Shown: in pieces, positions 48,201 through 61,139 of the stretch
Layout of the letters: each line of letters begins with the position of its first letter
How positions within the stretch are numbered: position 1 is the stretch's first letter
NCBI RefSeq assembly: GCF_012273895.1
Contig: NC_052104.1
Location: forward strand, 8,184,001-8,248,000
From: Zerene cesonia
Lineage: Eukaryota; Arthropoda; Insecta; Lepidoptera; Pieridae
DNA length: 64,000 nt
Direction of reading: 5' to 3'
Notes under the pieces: model-generated
What the model was told of the DNA's origin: nothing
The model's input: only the letters and a program-made list of their open reading frames with translations
Databases searched by the model: none
Made by a program: the position numbers and the translations under genes

Positions 48201-50818
48201 AATTAATTTGAAGTCGCCTCTTCAGCTCGGCACAAAGGGCATCGCAACCTCTCTCAGCTGTGTCGCTCAATTTTGAATCATCCGGTGAGCAGGTACTCCT
48301 AGGAGAGGCACTCCTGCTACTCTCTACCCTATATTAATAAAATATTTAGAACTATCAAGTTTATGGGACGCAATGAGATATTTGGATGTGCAAGCTGGTG
48401 ATAAATCTATGTACCTTGCACGATTGTAATATTATTTCGCCATTGATGATAGATCGATCTTCAAAAGCTACTTGATATAGTTAGGAGATATGTTATAATT
48501 TATGATATGTTACTTTCCACAGACCCTTTATACATATAAGACGATGCCTAATTTTCAACTAACAGTTTTGCATTAGGCAAGTATTTTATGTAGATAGATT
48601 TAGCTAAAGCTGTCTTGCACATATGTACATGTTACATATGGGCATTAGTTATAAAATCAAGCCATTATAAATAAAGAGATTATTAGTAGACACTAGATGA
48701 TTTTTTATGGGACTAACATTTCTTCCCTAATTTACATCGATTTGTAAAATACTAGTTTTCCGCCCGTGGTTCGACCGAGTTAAAAGAAAAGGATGGACCG
48801 TCCCGGGATTTTATTCGCATAGTTTCCGTTCCTGTGGGATTGCCGATATAGAATGTATCCTTTGTGTTTCTGAGGAATGAAACTTAATTTGTACCAAATT
48901 TCATCAGTTAAATGGTTTAGGCGTAAAATAGCGGTAGAAAGACAGAGTTACTTTTACATCTATAATATTACTAGTCGAGTCTACAGTTCCGCCCCGCCCA
49001 TTCACCAGTGGTACATATATAGTCTACAGCACTCAGGTGTCACAAACATATCGAACGTCGAAAGAACTTTTGAAATCGGTGCGGTAGTTCCTACGTTCAG
49101 CTTATTTAAACAAAGAACTTCTCAGTACATTATTTAGTAAAGACATACCTCTGTCGTCTCTGGTTAATCTTCAGCTCTCTGATTCTGCCTTTTATACTGA
49201 TTGTATCACTATAATTTTCAGATTGCAATTCTTTGCTTCGCTTCACCTCTTTCGTGTCCATACCGGCTTTTTTAAATGGACCCTCTATGTGAATTGGTGG
49301 TAACTGAATTGAATCGTTATGTAGCGTTGAATCTAATAAATAAATTACTTAATTACCGTTGGTATTTTGAGTTTTACGTTTGAATTATCGTTTATACTTA
49401 CCGATTTTGTCATTAATAAAATGACTCTCTCCAGACGCTAAGCCCTTGGTATCTATTTCCCATCTATTGAACGGTTTGCCTCTAAAATCTTCAGCCACTA
49501 AAGGAAGTGTGTTATTTTTAATCAATTTATTAGATCCATTTGAAAATAAAAAGTTTAACGGGCTGTTGGGACATGAGAAATTATTTCCAATTGGTGGTAG
49601 TCTGAAGTTGTCTTTTTCTTCTGCATCATCGGGGTCATGTGTAATTTTAAACAATTTATTTTTAAATTGATCATTGTTTTCATGAGGTCTATTAAGCGTG
49701 CGCAAACTTGAAGAGATATCCGTCATGCCATCGACTTTTAAATTAGTTTCTTCTGTTACTGGAGTTAAAATGCCAACATTTGGTATCACTGACTGCATAT
49801 CACTTTCTAGTTGAGGAGGTGGATTTACGCTATGAGATAATTTATTATAAAGCTCTTCAATATCATTATCTATAGATTTCGGAACATCACTAGCTACGCT
49901 CAGTTTATCTTGACTGCGCTCAGTTTCCGCACGGTAATTATTTTCTATCAACGAATCCTCTTCCATATCAGAATATTTTGACGTTTCAAATTCACTTGAA
50001 TTTTCATATTGCGTTATGTTCACTTCATCGCTCGAACTTTCCTGAGATAAGTCATCGATAAATTTGATAATTTTGTCTTTAGACGTCTCATCTGTAAGGT
50101 AATCTTTAGACAGGTCTGCCTCGTTTTCGGAATTTCTAATAACGGAAGATTTATCCTCTAGACCGGTGGCTGTGAAGTGTTTGGGAATTATAGAATTATA
50201 TACTAGAGCATTGCTTGTAGGAAAAAAGGAATTATCTCCTACTACACGTATATGGTACTCAACAGTTCTGTTTTCTGTAAAAGATAGAATTGAGGTTTGT
50301 GTCTCCAATGTATTCTGTTCGCTAAGTTTTACAGGACTTGTCCTTTTTTCATTCTGGGCTAGTTCAAATATGGTTTTGCTAGTCTGCGTGAAAATTTCCT
50401 GAGCTACTATAGAGCATTGATGCGAGCTTGATCCAACTGATCTATCGACTATGCTTGGTACATTTTTATGAATAATTTTATCTTGTTTTACTTTTGTTCG
50501 CGTTGCTGCTTTATCTTTAAGGTCAATTGTGCCTTCTAATTGATCAATTTGGAATGTTTTTTCACTATCATCACTGTCATCACATTCTATAACATATGTT
50601 TCTTTACTTGAAGAGTTATTTCTGTCTGAACTGCTGTCAGTGAAGTCGAAAGAGTACACGTTTGATATGGTTACACTTTTTTGTGAGTCTGTATAATTTA
50701 TTTCGCCAACGATGTCTTCGATTTCATCATCCTGTGGATTAATATATATATAGACTAACCCATTATTAGTACCTACGTGAATTTATTCAGTCTCTTAAGG
50801 TGAAACGTTACTTACCAT
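45284..50818 (-). CDS. TOG-domain protein, TOGARAM/crescerin-like
   Basis: Nine coding exons on the minus strand join in frame to 773 residues: 50818-50816 (ATG alone), 50731-49402, 49332-49149, 48328-48197, 47724-47609, 47322-47231, 46699-46551, 46270-46097 and 45425-45284. Residues 2 to about 500 are acidic, Ser-rich and probably disordered. Residues about 530-773 form a helical repeat domain: ALETLEDLP, SPRTQVSRAACQTLAEIL, RPVRRAANVALDDIV, HKSALVRTASSRLL and KSADTRKYAERLYAML are the intra-HEAT loop patterns of TOG domains in TOGARAM/CLASP proteins, which bind tubulin. A ciliary (axonemal) role follows from that family and is inferred. The start codon stands alone on its exon, directly followed by a GTAAG donor. 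The last exon was found by frame and by continuation of the final TOG helices. The exon 5/6 junction has an alternative in-frame solution. Confidence 0.75.
45451..45772 (-). mobile_element. Retroposon in the last intron of the TOG gene
   Basis: Inverted copy of the 33420-33735 family ('CCCCCACAGAAGACCGGCGT', 'GAGTGGGGGAGCTGGATGTC', 'TTCATGGGCGGTGTTAGCGC'). Its start lies only 25 bases from the exon 9 acceptor. A possible imperfect target duplication (AACGTTACGAGAG / AAAGTTATGAGAA) flanks it. Confidence 0.65.
46310..46485 (+). mobile_element. Degenerate retroposon in TOG gene intron
   Basis: Starts 'AATATTATAAATGCGAAACT', has 'TTGAACTGATTTGGATAGAT' and 'AAGATACTTTTTATATCGGA', and ends GCGGGCGAAGCCGCAGGTGG plus AAAACTAGTT, the full usual block order. 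Confidence 0.7.
46730..46800 (-). mobile_element. Short fragment of the 33420/45451 retroposon family
   Basis: GCGCGCGCCGGGGAAGCTAC and CCCACAGAAGACAGACGTGG match the end region of the 45451 copy. Confidence 0.45.
47962..48123 (+). mobile_element. Retroposon with target duplication, same family as 1814-1979
   Basis: Contains 'CACGTCTCCCCGTGACCACG', GTTCGAAACGTCGGGTTAAT, 'AATGAATAAATCGCGTTTAA' and ends ACACAAGAAAATA. Flanked by ACAACTATTCTGTA (47945-47958 and 48124-48137). Lies in an intron of the TOG gene. This copy has an extended 5' part absent from the copy at 1814. Confidence 0.8.
48752..48990 (-). mobile_element. Degenerate retroposon in TOG gene intron, minus orientation
   Basis: Begins ACTAGTTTTCCGCCCGTGGT (reverse complement of the usual end), then 'CCGTCCCGGGATTTTATTC', 'CAAATTTCATCAGTTAAATG' and ends with 'TCTATAATATTACTAGT'. 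Confidence 0.65.
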
Positions 50819-50914
50819 GTTCGTAGAATTTGGAACAAAAATACATTAAAATTATAACATCACGACATAGTGTAACCAGTCGTGTACATAAATTTATCTA
50901 ATTTACATGCAATT

Positions 50915-50968
50915 CTGACAGGCCATGACGCCGGGAATGCGAAAGCTTACAATGACATAATATTGTCA
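50915..50968 (-). promoter_or_regulatory. TGACA/TGTCA cluster upstream of the TOG gene
   Basis: TGACA at 50915, TGACG at 50925, TGACA at 50953 and TGTCA at 50964 lie 100-150 bases before the start codon. The last two form the near-palindrome AATGACATAATATTGTCATT. Role inferred from position. Confidence 0.3.
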
Positions 50969-51104
50969 TTATAAAGCGGATCATCAGGTAGTTTTTATTC
51001 GACAAGCTTTAGTCTATAGCAGCCATTGCCCTGCGATGATTTTCTAAGGTTTTTGTTATGGAGGGGGTGTAATTACTCCAATTTGCCTATATTTATATAA
51101 TTGA

Positions 51105-51300
51105 CTAGCCGCGTTTTGCGGTGTCACCCTAGAAAATGAGTTCTTCCTTTTTATCCTAATGTATCCGTGGCAATACTATATAAAATAACTCACTCCCGAC
51201 GGTATCGAAATCTAATTCAATCGAACTAGATTCGATTGAACGCAGAATTGAATACTCTTACTATATAGTAAGAGTATTCAAGAGTATATACTCTTGAAAC
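51105..51300. repeat. Retroposon remnant with a cluster of perfect palindromes
   Basis: Starts GACTAGCCGCGTTTTGCGGT, a usual terminal motif. At 51216-51240 two 10-base arms flank CTAGA. At 51248-51281 lies a perfect 34-base palindrome (centre ACTATATAGT), overlapping a perfect 22-base palindrome at 51277-51298 (centre AGTATATACT). Confidence 0.7.
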
Positions 51301-54300
51301 TAAAACATTATTGAAAACAAATTCAACATCGTATCAATTTCGATGGCAAGGATCCTGCGCAGAGATAATCCCTAACAGACACACAGCAATATGTATTTAT
51401 TCATGTACCGCGTATACATCTATATTGTAGTCCAAGTATTTAGTTGACTTCAAAGAAAAAATGAATTTCTCAATTCGACTAGATGGGTGAATTTTTTTTG
51501 ATGATTCTTTTTTTTATAAGCACAACATCCACACACCATTTAAATATTGTTTAGTTCTGACAATTGGCGGTTTTACTGATTGTTAAAATATTTATATATT
51601 GGTAGAGACTAGTTGCTCACCGCACCTCCAAATCGATGCTAAGACGTCCAAAAGAATATAATTCAAAACAGTTAAGCCTTTTTTAAATATTAAAATTACA
51701 TAATGTGATGTAGAAAACAAAAAAAAAACATTTTTTTACATTACCTATGGGTAATAAGAAAATAATTTTTATGACTTTTTTTACGTTTTGTTTTACTTTC
51801 CATTACTAATATGTATCGTATACAAACGAAATGACAGGTTAAGAGAAACAAACTACTGGTTTGTAAAATAAAACAATTTATTTCAAACAGATTATATTTG
51901 TTTTATGTCTAGAATCAGAACATACATTACTTAACAAGAGTCACAAACATCTATATAAATACCCTTCAATATCCAATAAATATATTTTATAAAACTAAGT
52001 AATACACTGTAACATTTAACTTATCACTAAACATCTCTGGCTGTAAAACCATCACTTAAAACCGTTCCAAATTTAAACTGATAAAATAATATAATTAAAA
52101 AAAAAAACATTTTTTTTATTCCTACATAATATAACTTTAATTGTTCTAGAACTCTCGGACACATGTACCAGAACGTATAAACTGTTCCATTAAATAATTA
52201 TCATCCGTCTCACTTGCGCTATAATATCTCTTTCTCTTTTACTCTGAAGCGAAACCGTTACTATTGAGTCACCATATTATAAGAGATTGAGGTAAATCTA
52301 AATGATTGTTTGTTCAGCATTTACAGTAAAAATGTATTGAAATATATAATTAATAATATAATTTTGTCAATTCATATTAAACAATGAATTAGGAATTAAA
52401 CGAAACATAAAATTTACCTCACTATAAAACCTTAAATGCACTTGATATGTAATTATGGTCACAATAAGGTGTAAACACTAATATCCAAAACATTATAATA
52501 TCGTGATGAATAAATACAATTCAATAATAACCATTTTGTTCTCTATAAATCCACTGAAATAAGTTTACAACAGAAATATTTTTCCACGAATCATCAATCA
52601 CATCCAGTCCTTATATATATGCCACCGTGTTATTGGGAGCAGTGTTACTTTCATATTTGTCTAGAGATACTATAAAATGCCAAAGATTTGCGCACTTAGT
52701 TCTGTCCGGTTGTGTTTTGTTTTAATTCTGTGATTTACGAAACAAATATAGGAAACCATAGCCAAAATTGGGTAACTTTAAAACGATTTTATCTGCATCT
52801 CAACGTAACCGTATATAGCGTTTTTTGCGGGCTGTATACTTCTTATGATACCTTCTTAATCGTCTCATACTCTGTCGTTAGTTTTTAACGAACTGAATGA
52901 TTCTACAAATGCAGATTATACAGTGGATCTATTACACTTATAAATTTCACGTCGTACATTTTATCCGAGTATTATATTAAGATGTAGACATCGGATATAA
53001 AACTATTAATCCTTTTATTTATACCTTTCGAACGAGACTGGATCTCACCGTGACCACGCTGTAAAGTTAATAATAAATATAATGCACAAATCATGTTTTA
53101 AATCCGTATTTCTTTTAATATCGATTTTTACGTTAAGTAACTGGAGAGAAATCTCTTATGATTGAATATCCAATCATGAGGTTATGATTTAAATCTACGG
53201 TACATTTCCAAATGGCTTCTAAACAATGTTTCCTCGACATTTCGTAACAGCGTTCCCAACAATACGGTAAATACGATTTATACACACAGTAAACACGTAA
53301 CAAACATATAAAATCTATACATTACACCTAAAGGGCACGAGAGATTACATTTGAAACGTTTAAATATAATTTGTAAAAAGGTATACTTACGACAATATAC
53401 CGGGTGTAATACCCAATGGTCCGTAAAGGGACATTTAACTAACACAATTAGTCAATAAGTCGTTAATATTAAGATTTTATTATTTAATTTCTATAAGAGA
53501 ACATTCCAAAAATTTTTTTCTAAGACTGCTTATGATGACTGAAAAGTGTAAACAGATTTGGATGGGATATAGCCTTGTAGACATGATAAAGACTAGTTAA
53601 CATAGCTGCAGTGTTCTTGAATAACGTATTTTATTAACATCAACTGCAAGGCTAAAAATGGAAAAGAGCGGTAAATTGTGCCCTAACATTTTAAACTATC
53701 TTTCGTAACAACTTATTCTTTGTAATGTCAAAAAAAAAAACTTACGGCAACATTCGTAGCTAATTAGTAGTAATTATCATTCACTTTATTTATTCGAGTC
53801 TTAAAAAAAAATGGGTCTTACAAATTTTTAAGTAGATATGAGATAGCAGTGTTTTCATCATAGCGGCATTATAAAAAATGCCGAGCGTTTGTAAACTATT
53901 GACGCGTCTTATACACGGTTAAATGATACAATTAATCTGCGACATATACATACCTTGAAGAATAGTATAAACAGAAAGACAGACGTAAAATATAAAAAAA
54001 AATGCAAAATTTTTTACACGTCGGTCTATATTCTCTCTAAAAAAGACAATAACTAAAACGCAATTATCGTCAAAATTAGTTTTCAAACGGAGCAATTACA
54101 AAATTGAACACAAAATATTATATATGTGTGTGATAACAACGCTTGGAAAACTCACACAAATCAAGAGAGACGTTTCCAAGAGGCTTGAGAATCTGCAAAC
54201 TGCATTATAAGATACCTTTTATCATCATATTCTTTAAAAGTACCATACTTTTCAAATGTAGAACAACCCTCAAAATAAAGAAAACCTCACATTCGACTCC

Positions 54301-55046
54301 ATAACTATACGATTTCTTACGGTTTTCTTATTTTTTTGCACAGCCCTCTAAGAAAACAATCATCTCGTTAAGCTCATTCAGAGACTGTCCATTTTAAACA
54401 CTTTAATCCGAAACTATGACGATAAACATGGTCTATCGAAAATATGTGTGAATTTTAATGAAAATTTGGCGAATTCATATTTCATGGAAAATGTTAACAA
54501 CCTGAGAGAACCCTGAATCTATGAGTACAACACGTTAAGAGGAAGAAGACGTTGGTAGTAACTACAGATTAAACGAAACATAGACTACAGAAGAACTACA
54601 AATAAATATTATTATCCTTGTCAATCCCAGACTTGAACAGTCACAATCTAATCTATCTGTAATCTCCCTATTACACTGTTAGAAAGAAAGATTACAGAAG
54701 AATTTGAATGAACCTACAAAAACGATCAATATGTTTATGAAACCATAGACATATAGTGTATTAAAAAATAGAAATTTTGTTAAAGCATTTAACACTTTTA
54801 TAATGTAGTTTGTTTATTTTAATCTGTAGTTATGTAAAAAGAGAAGACATACACTTTTCACCTCCACACTTAGACACTTAACACTAACACTGCACTTTCA
54901 ATTTCCATGTTACTTTATCAGTCATTTTTTAAGTACTTCATTTTGGGTATGCCGTGGGAGTTTCAAATCTTACAATATGAATCTCTTTGTATACGAAAAA
55001 ATTCACTCAAATCACACGCCAAGTATGTGAATACGGCGATAGCGAT
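51300..55046. other. Gene-free AT-rich interval downstream of PPCS
   Basis: No coding exon is visible on either strand. One diverged retroposon copy lies at 53025-53120. A TTTATT at 51877-51882 (AATAAA on the minus strand) could end a long PPCS 3' untranslated region, but nearer signals exist at 55047-55052. Confidence 0.4.
53025..53120 (+). mobile_element. Diverged copy of the 1814/47962 retroposon
   Basis: 'CTCACCGTGACCACGCTGTA' followed by TAATGCACAAATCATGTTTT and AAATCCGTATTTCTTTTAAT follows the same order with several changes and deletions. Confidence 0.6.
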
Positions 55047-55052
55047 TTTATT
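55047..55052 (-). terminator. Candidate polyadenylation signal of PPCS
   Basis: TTTATT on the plus strand (AATAAA coding) about 370 bases after the stop codon. Confidence 0.4.
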
Positions 55053-55420
55053 TGATAGTAAAAACAAATGAAAATTATATTCAAATTAAGCATAAAAGAC
55101 AATTCAGCAAATAAAAAAATAAATAAATAAAGAACATTTAAATTTAGACATATTAAAGTAAATTATGAAAACTCTAATGCTTACCGTAGTTCAATAAAAA
55201 TCATAAAGCCTGTATTAAAAGAAAAGTATCAAGTAAAAAAGAACAAATCGAACATGCCAGTATCGAAAAAAATCTACATCCAAAGCCAGTTCCAATTAAA
55301 AAAAAAAGCTCATGTACCACAGCGCGTTTCATTTTCGAAAAATAAAAAAAGAACACTCCGTTCCCGGCAACCCCCCGCCTAGTCGACCAGGTACAGTCTC
55401 GCTAGACGGCCGGCCGCGGC

Positions 55421-58306
55421 TCAGCGCGCGCCGCGTGACGTCACGTGCGCGCCGTGCAGCCGGATTATCTCCTCCACAATCGGCGCTTCTATGTCCACGC
55501 CTGGAACGACCGGGATGTTTAGATTATAATTAAATTTATAATTAGTCGAATAATATGGTCTCACAAAAATGTAATATGAGAGTTTGCAAGATGGACTACA
55601 GACAGCCAGTGCAAATTCACACATTTTTTATATATTTACTTGTACGTTTAAATGAAATTAAAGGATAATATTTAAAGAAAGGTGAAGAAATTGAAGTATT
55701 TTTATGATTAAAGTGTATAATCATTTTTCTCAAGTCGCATTTTTTTTCTAATCAATCTTTCTGTTGAATAGTTTTTAGCTAAATCGGTTCGATGATGGCA
55801 TATTCGAATTTATATAATACTAGCTGTAACCCGTGGCGTCACTCACGTGGTACCCGGGTAAAAAGTAACCTATGTGCAAATCCAGACAATAATCCATCTG
55901 TGTACCAAATTTCATACAGATACGATATGCTGTTTTCGCGTGAAAGAGCAACAAACATCCATCCATCCGCACTTACAAACTTCTCCGTTTATATATAGTA
56001 GGATCTAAAAATTATAGATTACAATCTAATATGAATAAAGAATCGAGTATCAAAAAATGTACCTGCGTGAACTTCTTCTCTGGTGAGGACGATTTCTTGG
56101 TTAGCCTCCTTCGTCACAACGACCACCCGCTGGTGCCTCGTTTGCAACATATTGGCGATTACCACCTTAAAAAAATGAACACTTTAATAAGTATGTCATT
56201 TAAAAAAATTAATATCTTCTTACAGAGAAGCAACAATACTCTTGGTAGAAGTGTAGAATACTCACTTTATGCTTATACTTTTCCAAGGCAGCTCTTGCTT
56301 TAGGTATAAGAAGGTTTTCATCGGTTTCTAGCTTAAATGAGATGACGAAGGCGTTGGGCACCCACAAGTTAACAAGTGGAGCTAACATTTTAGGCACAAG
56401 GTGTAAGTGAATCACGGGGGCTCCGCTTTCCGATTGCATTTTATGGGTGGGCTGGAATATAAAAAAAATATTTGAATAAAATTTGTATTGTTCATTAATT
56501 ATAGCTATGAGATTGATCGATTGTACTGTTTAAGTTTTATTTAGAAGCTTTAAAATCCTGCGAACATGTATTATAATTTAATGGTTTCAGGGCATACTAA
56601 AAGATAACAGAGAATCTTTAACAAATTTTTGAGCGTACAAAATGCCTAATATCGTTGAAATTTCAAGGAAATCTTTTAAAATCAAGCTTAAATAAATTAT
56701 TAGATAAATACAGTTAATCGATAATTTTCAACAAGAAAATGTATTTTTTTTTCACATCTTCTTCTAGTCAATAAGCTTAAGAACTCAAATAGTATAGTCA
56801 TAGTAAAAACTGAATGGGGATGAAATCCTTATGACACTTACAATACTATCCTTCGGTATATAGAAGTCCGAAACCGCCGCGGCCAAGTACAACAAGGCCC
56901 TTGGCCCAGACTTGGCGAGCACTTCGCAAGCCGCGCGCAACAGCCAAAAGTACTCGGACACGGTTGTGAACGCTATGTGCAAGATGGCGCCCGCCGCGTG
57001 CGCAGCTTGGTAACGGGACAGTACTGGCGCCAGTGCGAACACACTGTCCTGTTTTACTGAAAATTTGGGATATGTCTTGAGATTATATTATGGTTATTAT
57101 GGTACGCTAATAATGTAGCTGATAGTGCTTTGTGACGTTTCGTACATTATTTGTCATTTTACAAAAAGAACCAGAAGTTGTGAATCCTGCCTCTGATTGA
57201 TCGACCACCACCTAACAGATCAAAATCGTCTTTAAAAGTTGTAATTTTTACTTTTTAAATATACACTTATATTATAATATAACATTATGATAGCGATATT
57301 TGTAACAACACCAAACAAGAAATATATAAAATGGCTGCGTAATTACTATTATGAGTTGTATACATTCAATTCGATGAAATCAGTAAATAACCTAACCTCT
57401 ATAGTCTAGGTAACAGTGCTACTTCAGTCTAAAAAACTGAGTGTAGTATTCAAATTTTATTTAGCATATATTGAAGTTTATTTATCCCATCACAACACGA
57501 GCGTGCCCGTAAAGGTCCTTGGCATTTCTACACTTTGTTATCATGAATCATAAGCTATCCTCACCTCTAATTGTAGTATTATTAGCCTGTTCCTGAATCT
57601 CTAGCATATCGAGCAACTTGGGCCCATTGAAGTGCCTCGTGAAAGGTTCCAGAGACTTCTGTCGATGCATAAAGATCACCGCGTAACCTTGTTCCAGGAA
57701 ATATTCCGCTGATGCTGCACCACGTTTGCCGGCACTGAAGTTGTCTACGAATCTCACGGTGTTGTGTTCTAGCGGTACTGTGGTACCACCGGACTGGGGG
57801 CAGGTAAATAAACGATCATGGTGGATGAAATAGATCGATTTTGGGATTGCATGTGTTAAAATCAACCCTATGTCACCCAAAAAACTGCTTAGTTTGTTTG
57901 CACACAAGATATGAGATCGTTTATATGAAAAATTTGTGTGGCGTGAGTAGCAGAAATGTGTATGATAATAATGTCCACTTATTTTAATCATTATTCGCAT
58001 TAAGGTACTTGAAGTTAATTAGTTTATATTCTTGTGTCACACGTGATCTCAGCTATACATAGCCAGTAACATTAGGTGGGCCTTCAATACATTAATTTGA
58101 GTGTAAAGTTTTTGTCCAACCACCACAAATCACAGAAGTCGAATGATTAAAAAAAAAGGTGAAAACAAAATACTCACAGTGACAAGTACTATCTTGTGTC
58201 CCTGTCTGTCGTGCCGCTCACAAAACTCTTTTAGAAGCGAACGATTATCCTCAAAATCAGTGGGCGGCAGATGCGTCGCGAAAAACTCCTCCCAAGATCC
58301 GCTCAT
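55421..58306 (-). CDS. PPCS: Phosphopantothenate-cysteine ligase
   Basis: Second step from pantothenate to coenzyme A: ligates cysteine to 4'-phosphopantothenate using a nucleotide triphosphate. Six exons on the minus strand (58306-58178, 57793-57565, 57056-56842, 56451-56266, 56165-56063, 55500-55421) join in frame to 313 residues (human 311). Signature segments: SGGTTVPLE at 44-52, VRFVDNFSAGKRG at 56-68 with the active-site-type Asn61, AAAVSDFY at 178-185, and FKLETD in exon 4. The start is the first in-frame ATG (AAAATGAGC, good context); a longer frame upstream has no ATG. No signal or membrane segment; a cytosolic enzyme. Exon 3 is visibly GC-rich. A single TGTCA at 58415 is the only promoter-like motif noticed. 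Confidence 0.96.
55818..56006 (+). mobile_element. Lepidopteran short interspersed element in PPCS intron
   Basis: Diverged full-length relative of the 7097 element: 'ACTAGCTGTAACCCGTGGCG', AAAAAGTAACCTATGTG, 'CCAAATTTCATACAGATACG', 'CGTGAAAGAGCAACAAACAT', then TATATATAGTAGGATC. Lies in intron 5 of PPCS, antisense to it. Confidence 0.75.
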
Positions 58307-59840
58307 TTTCAATGATTTCTTATTTTCCAAATATTCTGTGGACAAATTGATATCAATCCAGGATTGAAATATGTGTTTCAAGAAACTTATTACATTCGTT
58401 TCGCAGTATCAAAATGTCATCGCAGTATAATTACTGCTGATTTCTTATGAATAAATCCTTTAATTCTTTTTCATTTGCTGTTTTATTTAAGTTGTGGTGA
58501 AAAACAATTGTAGAAATTTTAGACTTTACACATACAATTAATAATATAACAGCAATATGTGATTTATTCATTGCCGGCCTCCTACAAAACCATAGTATTT
58601 TTTTAATATGATGTCATGCTGAGAGCTAACAAAGATCTCCAGCTAAAACGAAATCAGTCCAGACAAACGATAAAACAATGCCACATAAAGTCAGCACGAT
58701 TTCCATCGTTTATCTAACCGTTTAGTCTTTTGTGCTTTATTCAACCGACACTGCTTTTATGGCTTAACAAGGTGTAGTCTACATAATAAATGAGCACACA
58801 CTGCCACGTTGTTGCCTCTGTAGCCATTGTTTATGTACCTTTATTAATCGGCATAGCGTTAAGGTCCTGTACTCTTGTATGACTTAAGATTTTTCTGATC
58901 GTATTATATTTGTTGGGATCAATATGTATATACAATTTATGTCAGTATGTTATCGCGCCGTAACCTTTGATAACAACGCCAAAACCATGCTATGTACTGA
59001 GAACCTTCGTTAGTTATTAAATAAAAAAACGTGAAAAAGAATGCATTTAATTTGTATAAGGTATACACAGTGAATATAACAAATTGTTTTTTTTTTTAAT
59101 AATAAAGTCTTTATTAAAACTGTTAAATACATACAATTATATTGGTAGAAACGAAAGCCTGTTTATGTGAACTTAAAAAGAGTCGTGCAAAAAATTTATG
59201 AAGTTACTGTCCATTCTGTAGTAATCGTATAAATACATAGGTTATATGTATTTTTAGAAACTTGGGCGTTGGCTTCGAAGCTTAGAATTAGGTCTGTTAC
59301 GTGCCTATGGTAAACAGGGCGAGGTCTGCCTTGACCTAATACATTTAATGCTATCCTGCCAATTTTGTAAATCCGAAAGTTTATCGAGGTTTTTGATGTT
59401 GTGGCCAATTAGTTCAAGAAAAGAGGGTTAAAAATGTGATGCTGGGCTAACTGTGACTGACTATGGTAGTTTGAATTTTAAGAATATTGGCATTTTTTAT
59501 GTGATTACTCTATCATAGCAGTGCTTGATATCATTCAGGCCGCTTAACGGCGCCGCGATAAATAAGATAGGCCCTTAATTAAATGGTTGATTTAGTTAAT
59601 GACGTTAAGAGAGTGATATGTAGATATTTACTATTCTTTAATACAAACATTGAGAGGATTCAACTTAACTTTAGCAGATTATCACGTAGAATAGCATAAA
59701 GATTATCCGATTACGAAGCAAACGAAGACAACCCACAAACTGAAAGGCGTATATTGTTCTTTTGTTTCGTTCGTCCTCAAAGAAAACATTCCACTATTCT
59801 TGAATAGAAAGAAAAAAAAACATTCATAGATTTCAGAAAG

Positions 59841-59905
59841 TTTTTGCCCTGCCCGGGAATCGAACCGACTAAAATGATGGTTCAATTTCCAAGGGTAGTA
59901 AGCCA
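59841..59905 (-). repeat. tRNA-like SINE remnant, minus strand
   Basis: On the minus strand GGTTCGATTCC (59866-59856) is a perfect B box followed by CGGGCAGGGCAAAAA, a frequent junction in insect tRNA-derived SINEs. The 5' half does not fold as a tRNA. Confidence 0.5.
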
Positions 59906-60544
59906 ATTTTCAGACGTCTTTGAACACAGTTTTCTTTCTTTTTTAAATAATGGAATATTTCCTTTGAGTAAAATTTTCTAATCTAACTCACTATAAAGAG
60001 CTTTTTGAGGAGGTATAACAAAATTCCATCTTGTATATGATATCTGTAGAATCGTTTCTTACTAATTACGAGTCAGTAATATTTAAAGATCTGCTTATAT
60101 TTCCGCATTGATAGCGAAACTTAACGAGTTTGTGAGTATTCAGCTAATAGGATTGAGGTCATATCGTAATTTGATAGCATTTCACTGGCCACGCGTTAAT
60201 AGCTGCCCTAATTATGTGAGGCTTCTACTTAATTAAGCTGAGACGCAATTCGGGATATTAAAAGGAACTTTTTACGAGATACCTGTAGCTATAGCCTATA
60301 TATTATTGGGTTAACAAGTATATTTTACGTCTTGGCCTAAATAGTACGTTATGGTTGGGTTTCATGGAAGTTTTACGATTAATAAGGATAGGTAATATTT
60401 TCTTATGCCGTGTGCCCCTAAGCATAAAAACGTGATGATACAATAAGACAAAAATCCTGATAAATACATAATGATGTAAACTCAACACGCAGACGCTAAA
60501 TGCTGATCAAATTATATTAAAGTAGGTAACATACATAATTTTTG

Positions 60545-60830
60545 TGTCCTAGTCGGCAACTAGTAGGTCGCCTGATGATAAGCGTTATCATCGCCTACTA
60601 ACATTTGGCTGTATTGCCGACTTTGAAAGACAATGGATAAAGAAAGAGAAAGAGATTAAATCTCATCAATCCCTAAGGAAGAAAGGAAAGGAAGGCCAAA
60701 GCGCAAGGTTAAGGTAAAACATATGGGCCTTAGGCACCTCCCCGATCGTACAAAACACCGTAGCATTATCATGCCATTATTTCACCTCTGCTATATAGCC
60801 ATAGCTACTTCTACTCACCCTCCAACAATA
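60545..60830 (+). mobile_element. Diverged copy of the 33420/45451 retroposon family
   Basis: 'GGTCGCCTGATGATAAGCGT', TGTATTGCCGACTTTGAAAG, GGAAAGGAAGGCC and ATATGGGCCTTAGGCACCTC keep the block order of the better copies. Confidence 0.6.
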
Positions 60831-61139
60831 AACGAACGAAAGAACGAGTTTCAGTTAAAATTATGAAATTATATTATACTCAGTCGCGTTTGCTTATTAT
60901 ATATATCCTGTCCAGAGTCGACCAAATACGCGATTTAGGAATACATTTTTGCAAGGCTCTAATATTAAGTGCATATGTTTTGGCTCTGTGTCAAAGAGCT
61001 TATAAAACCTTCGGGTTTATCGTTAGGCAATCAGCGAGTTAGTGAAAGAAACACTATAGAAAAATCTCGCCGATTGTGAATGTAAGTTACCGCATTTTGC
61101 GGCAATGAAACGAAAGGATATCCTTTTTAACAATTAGTA

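Noticed and set aside
58307..58381. N-terminally longer PPCS
   Set aside because: The upstream frame begins with TTG and has no ATG; the family start matches the ATG at 58306.
59841..59905. A minus-strand tRNA gene
   Set aside because: Perfect B box but no cloverleaf; the sequence after it is the usual SINE body start.
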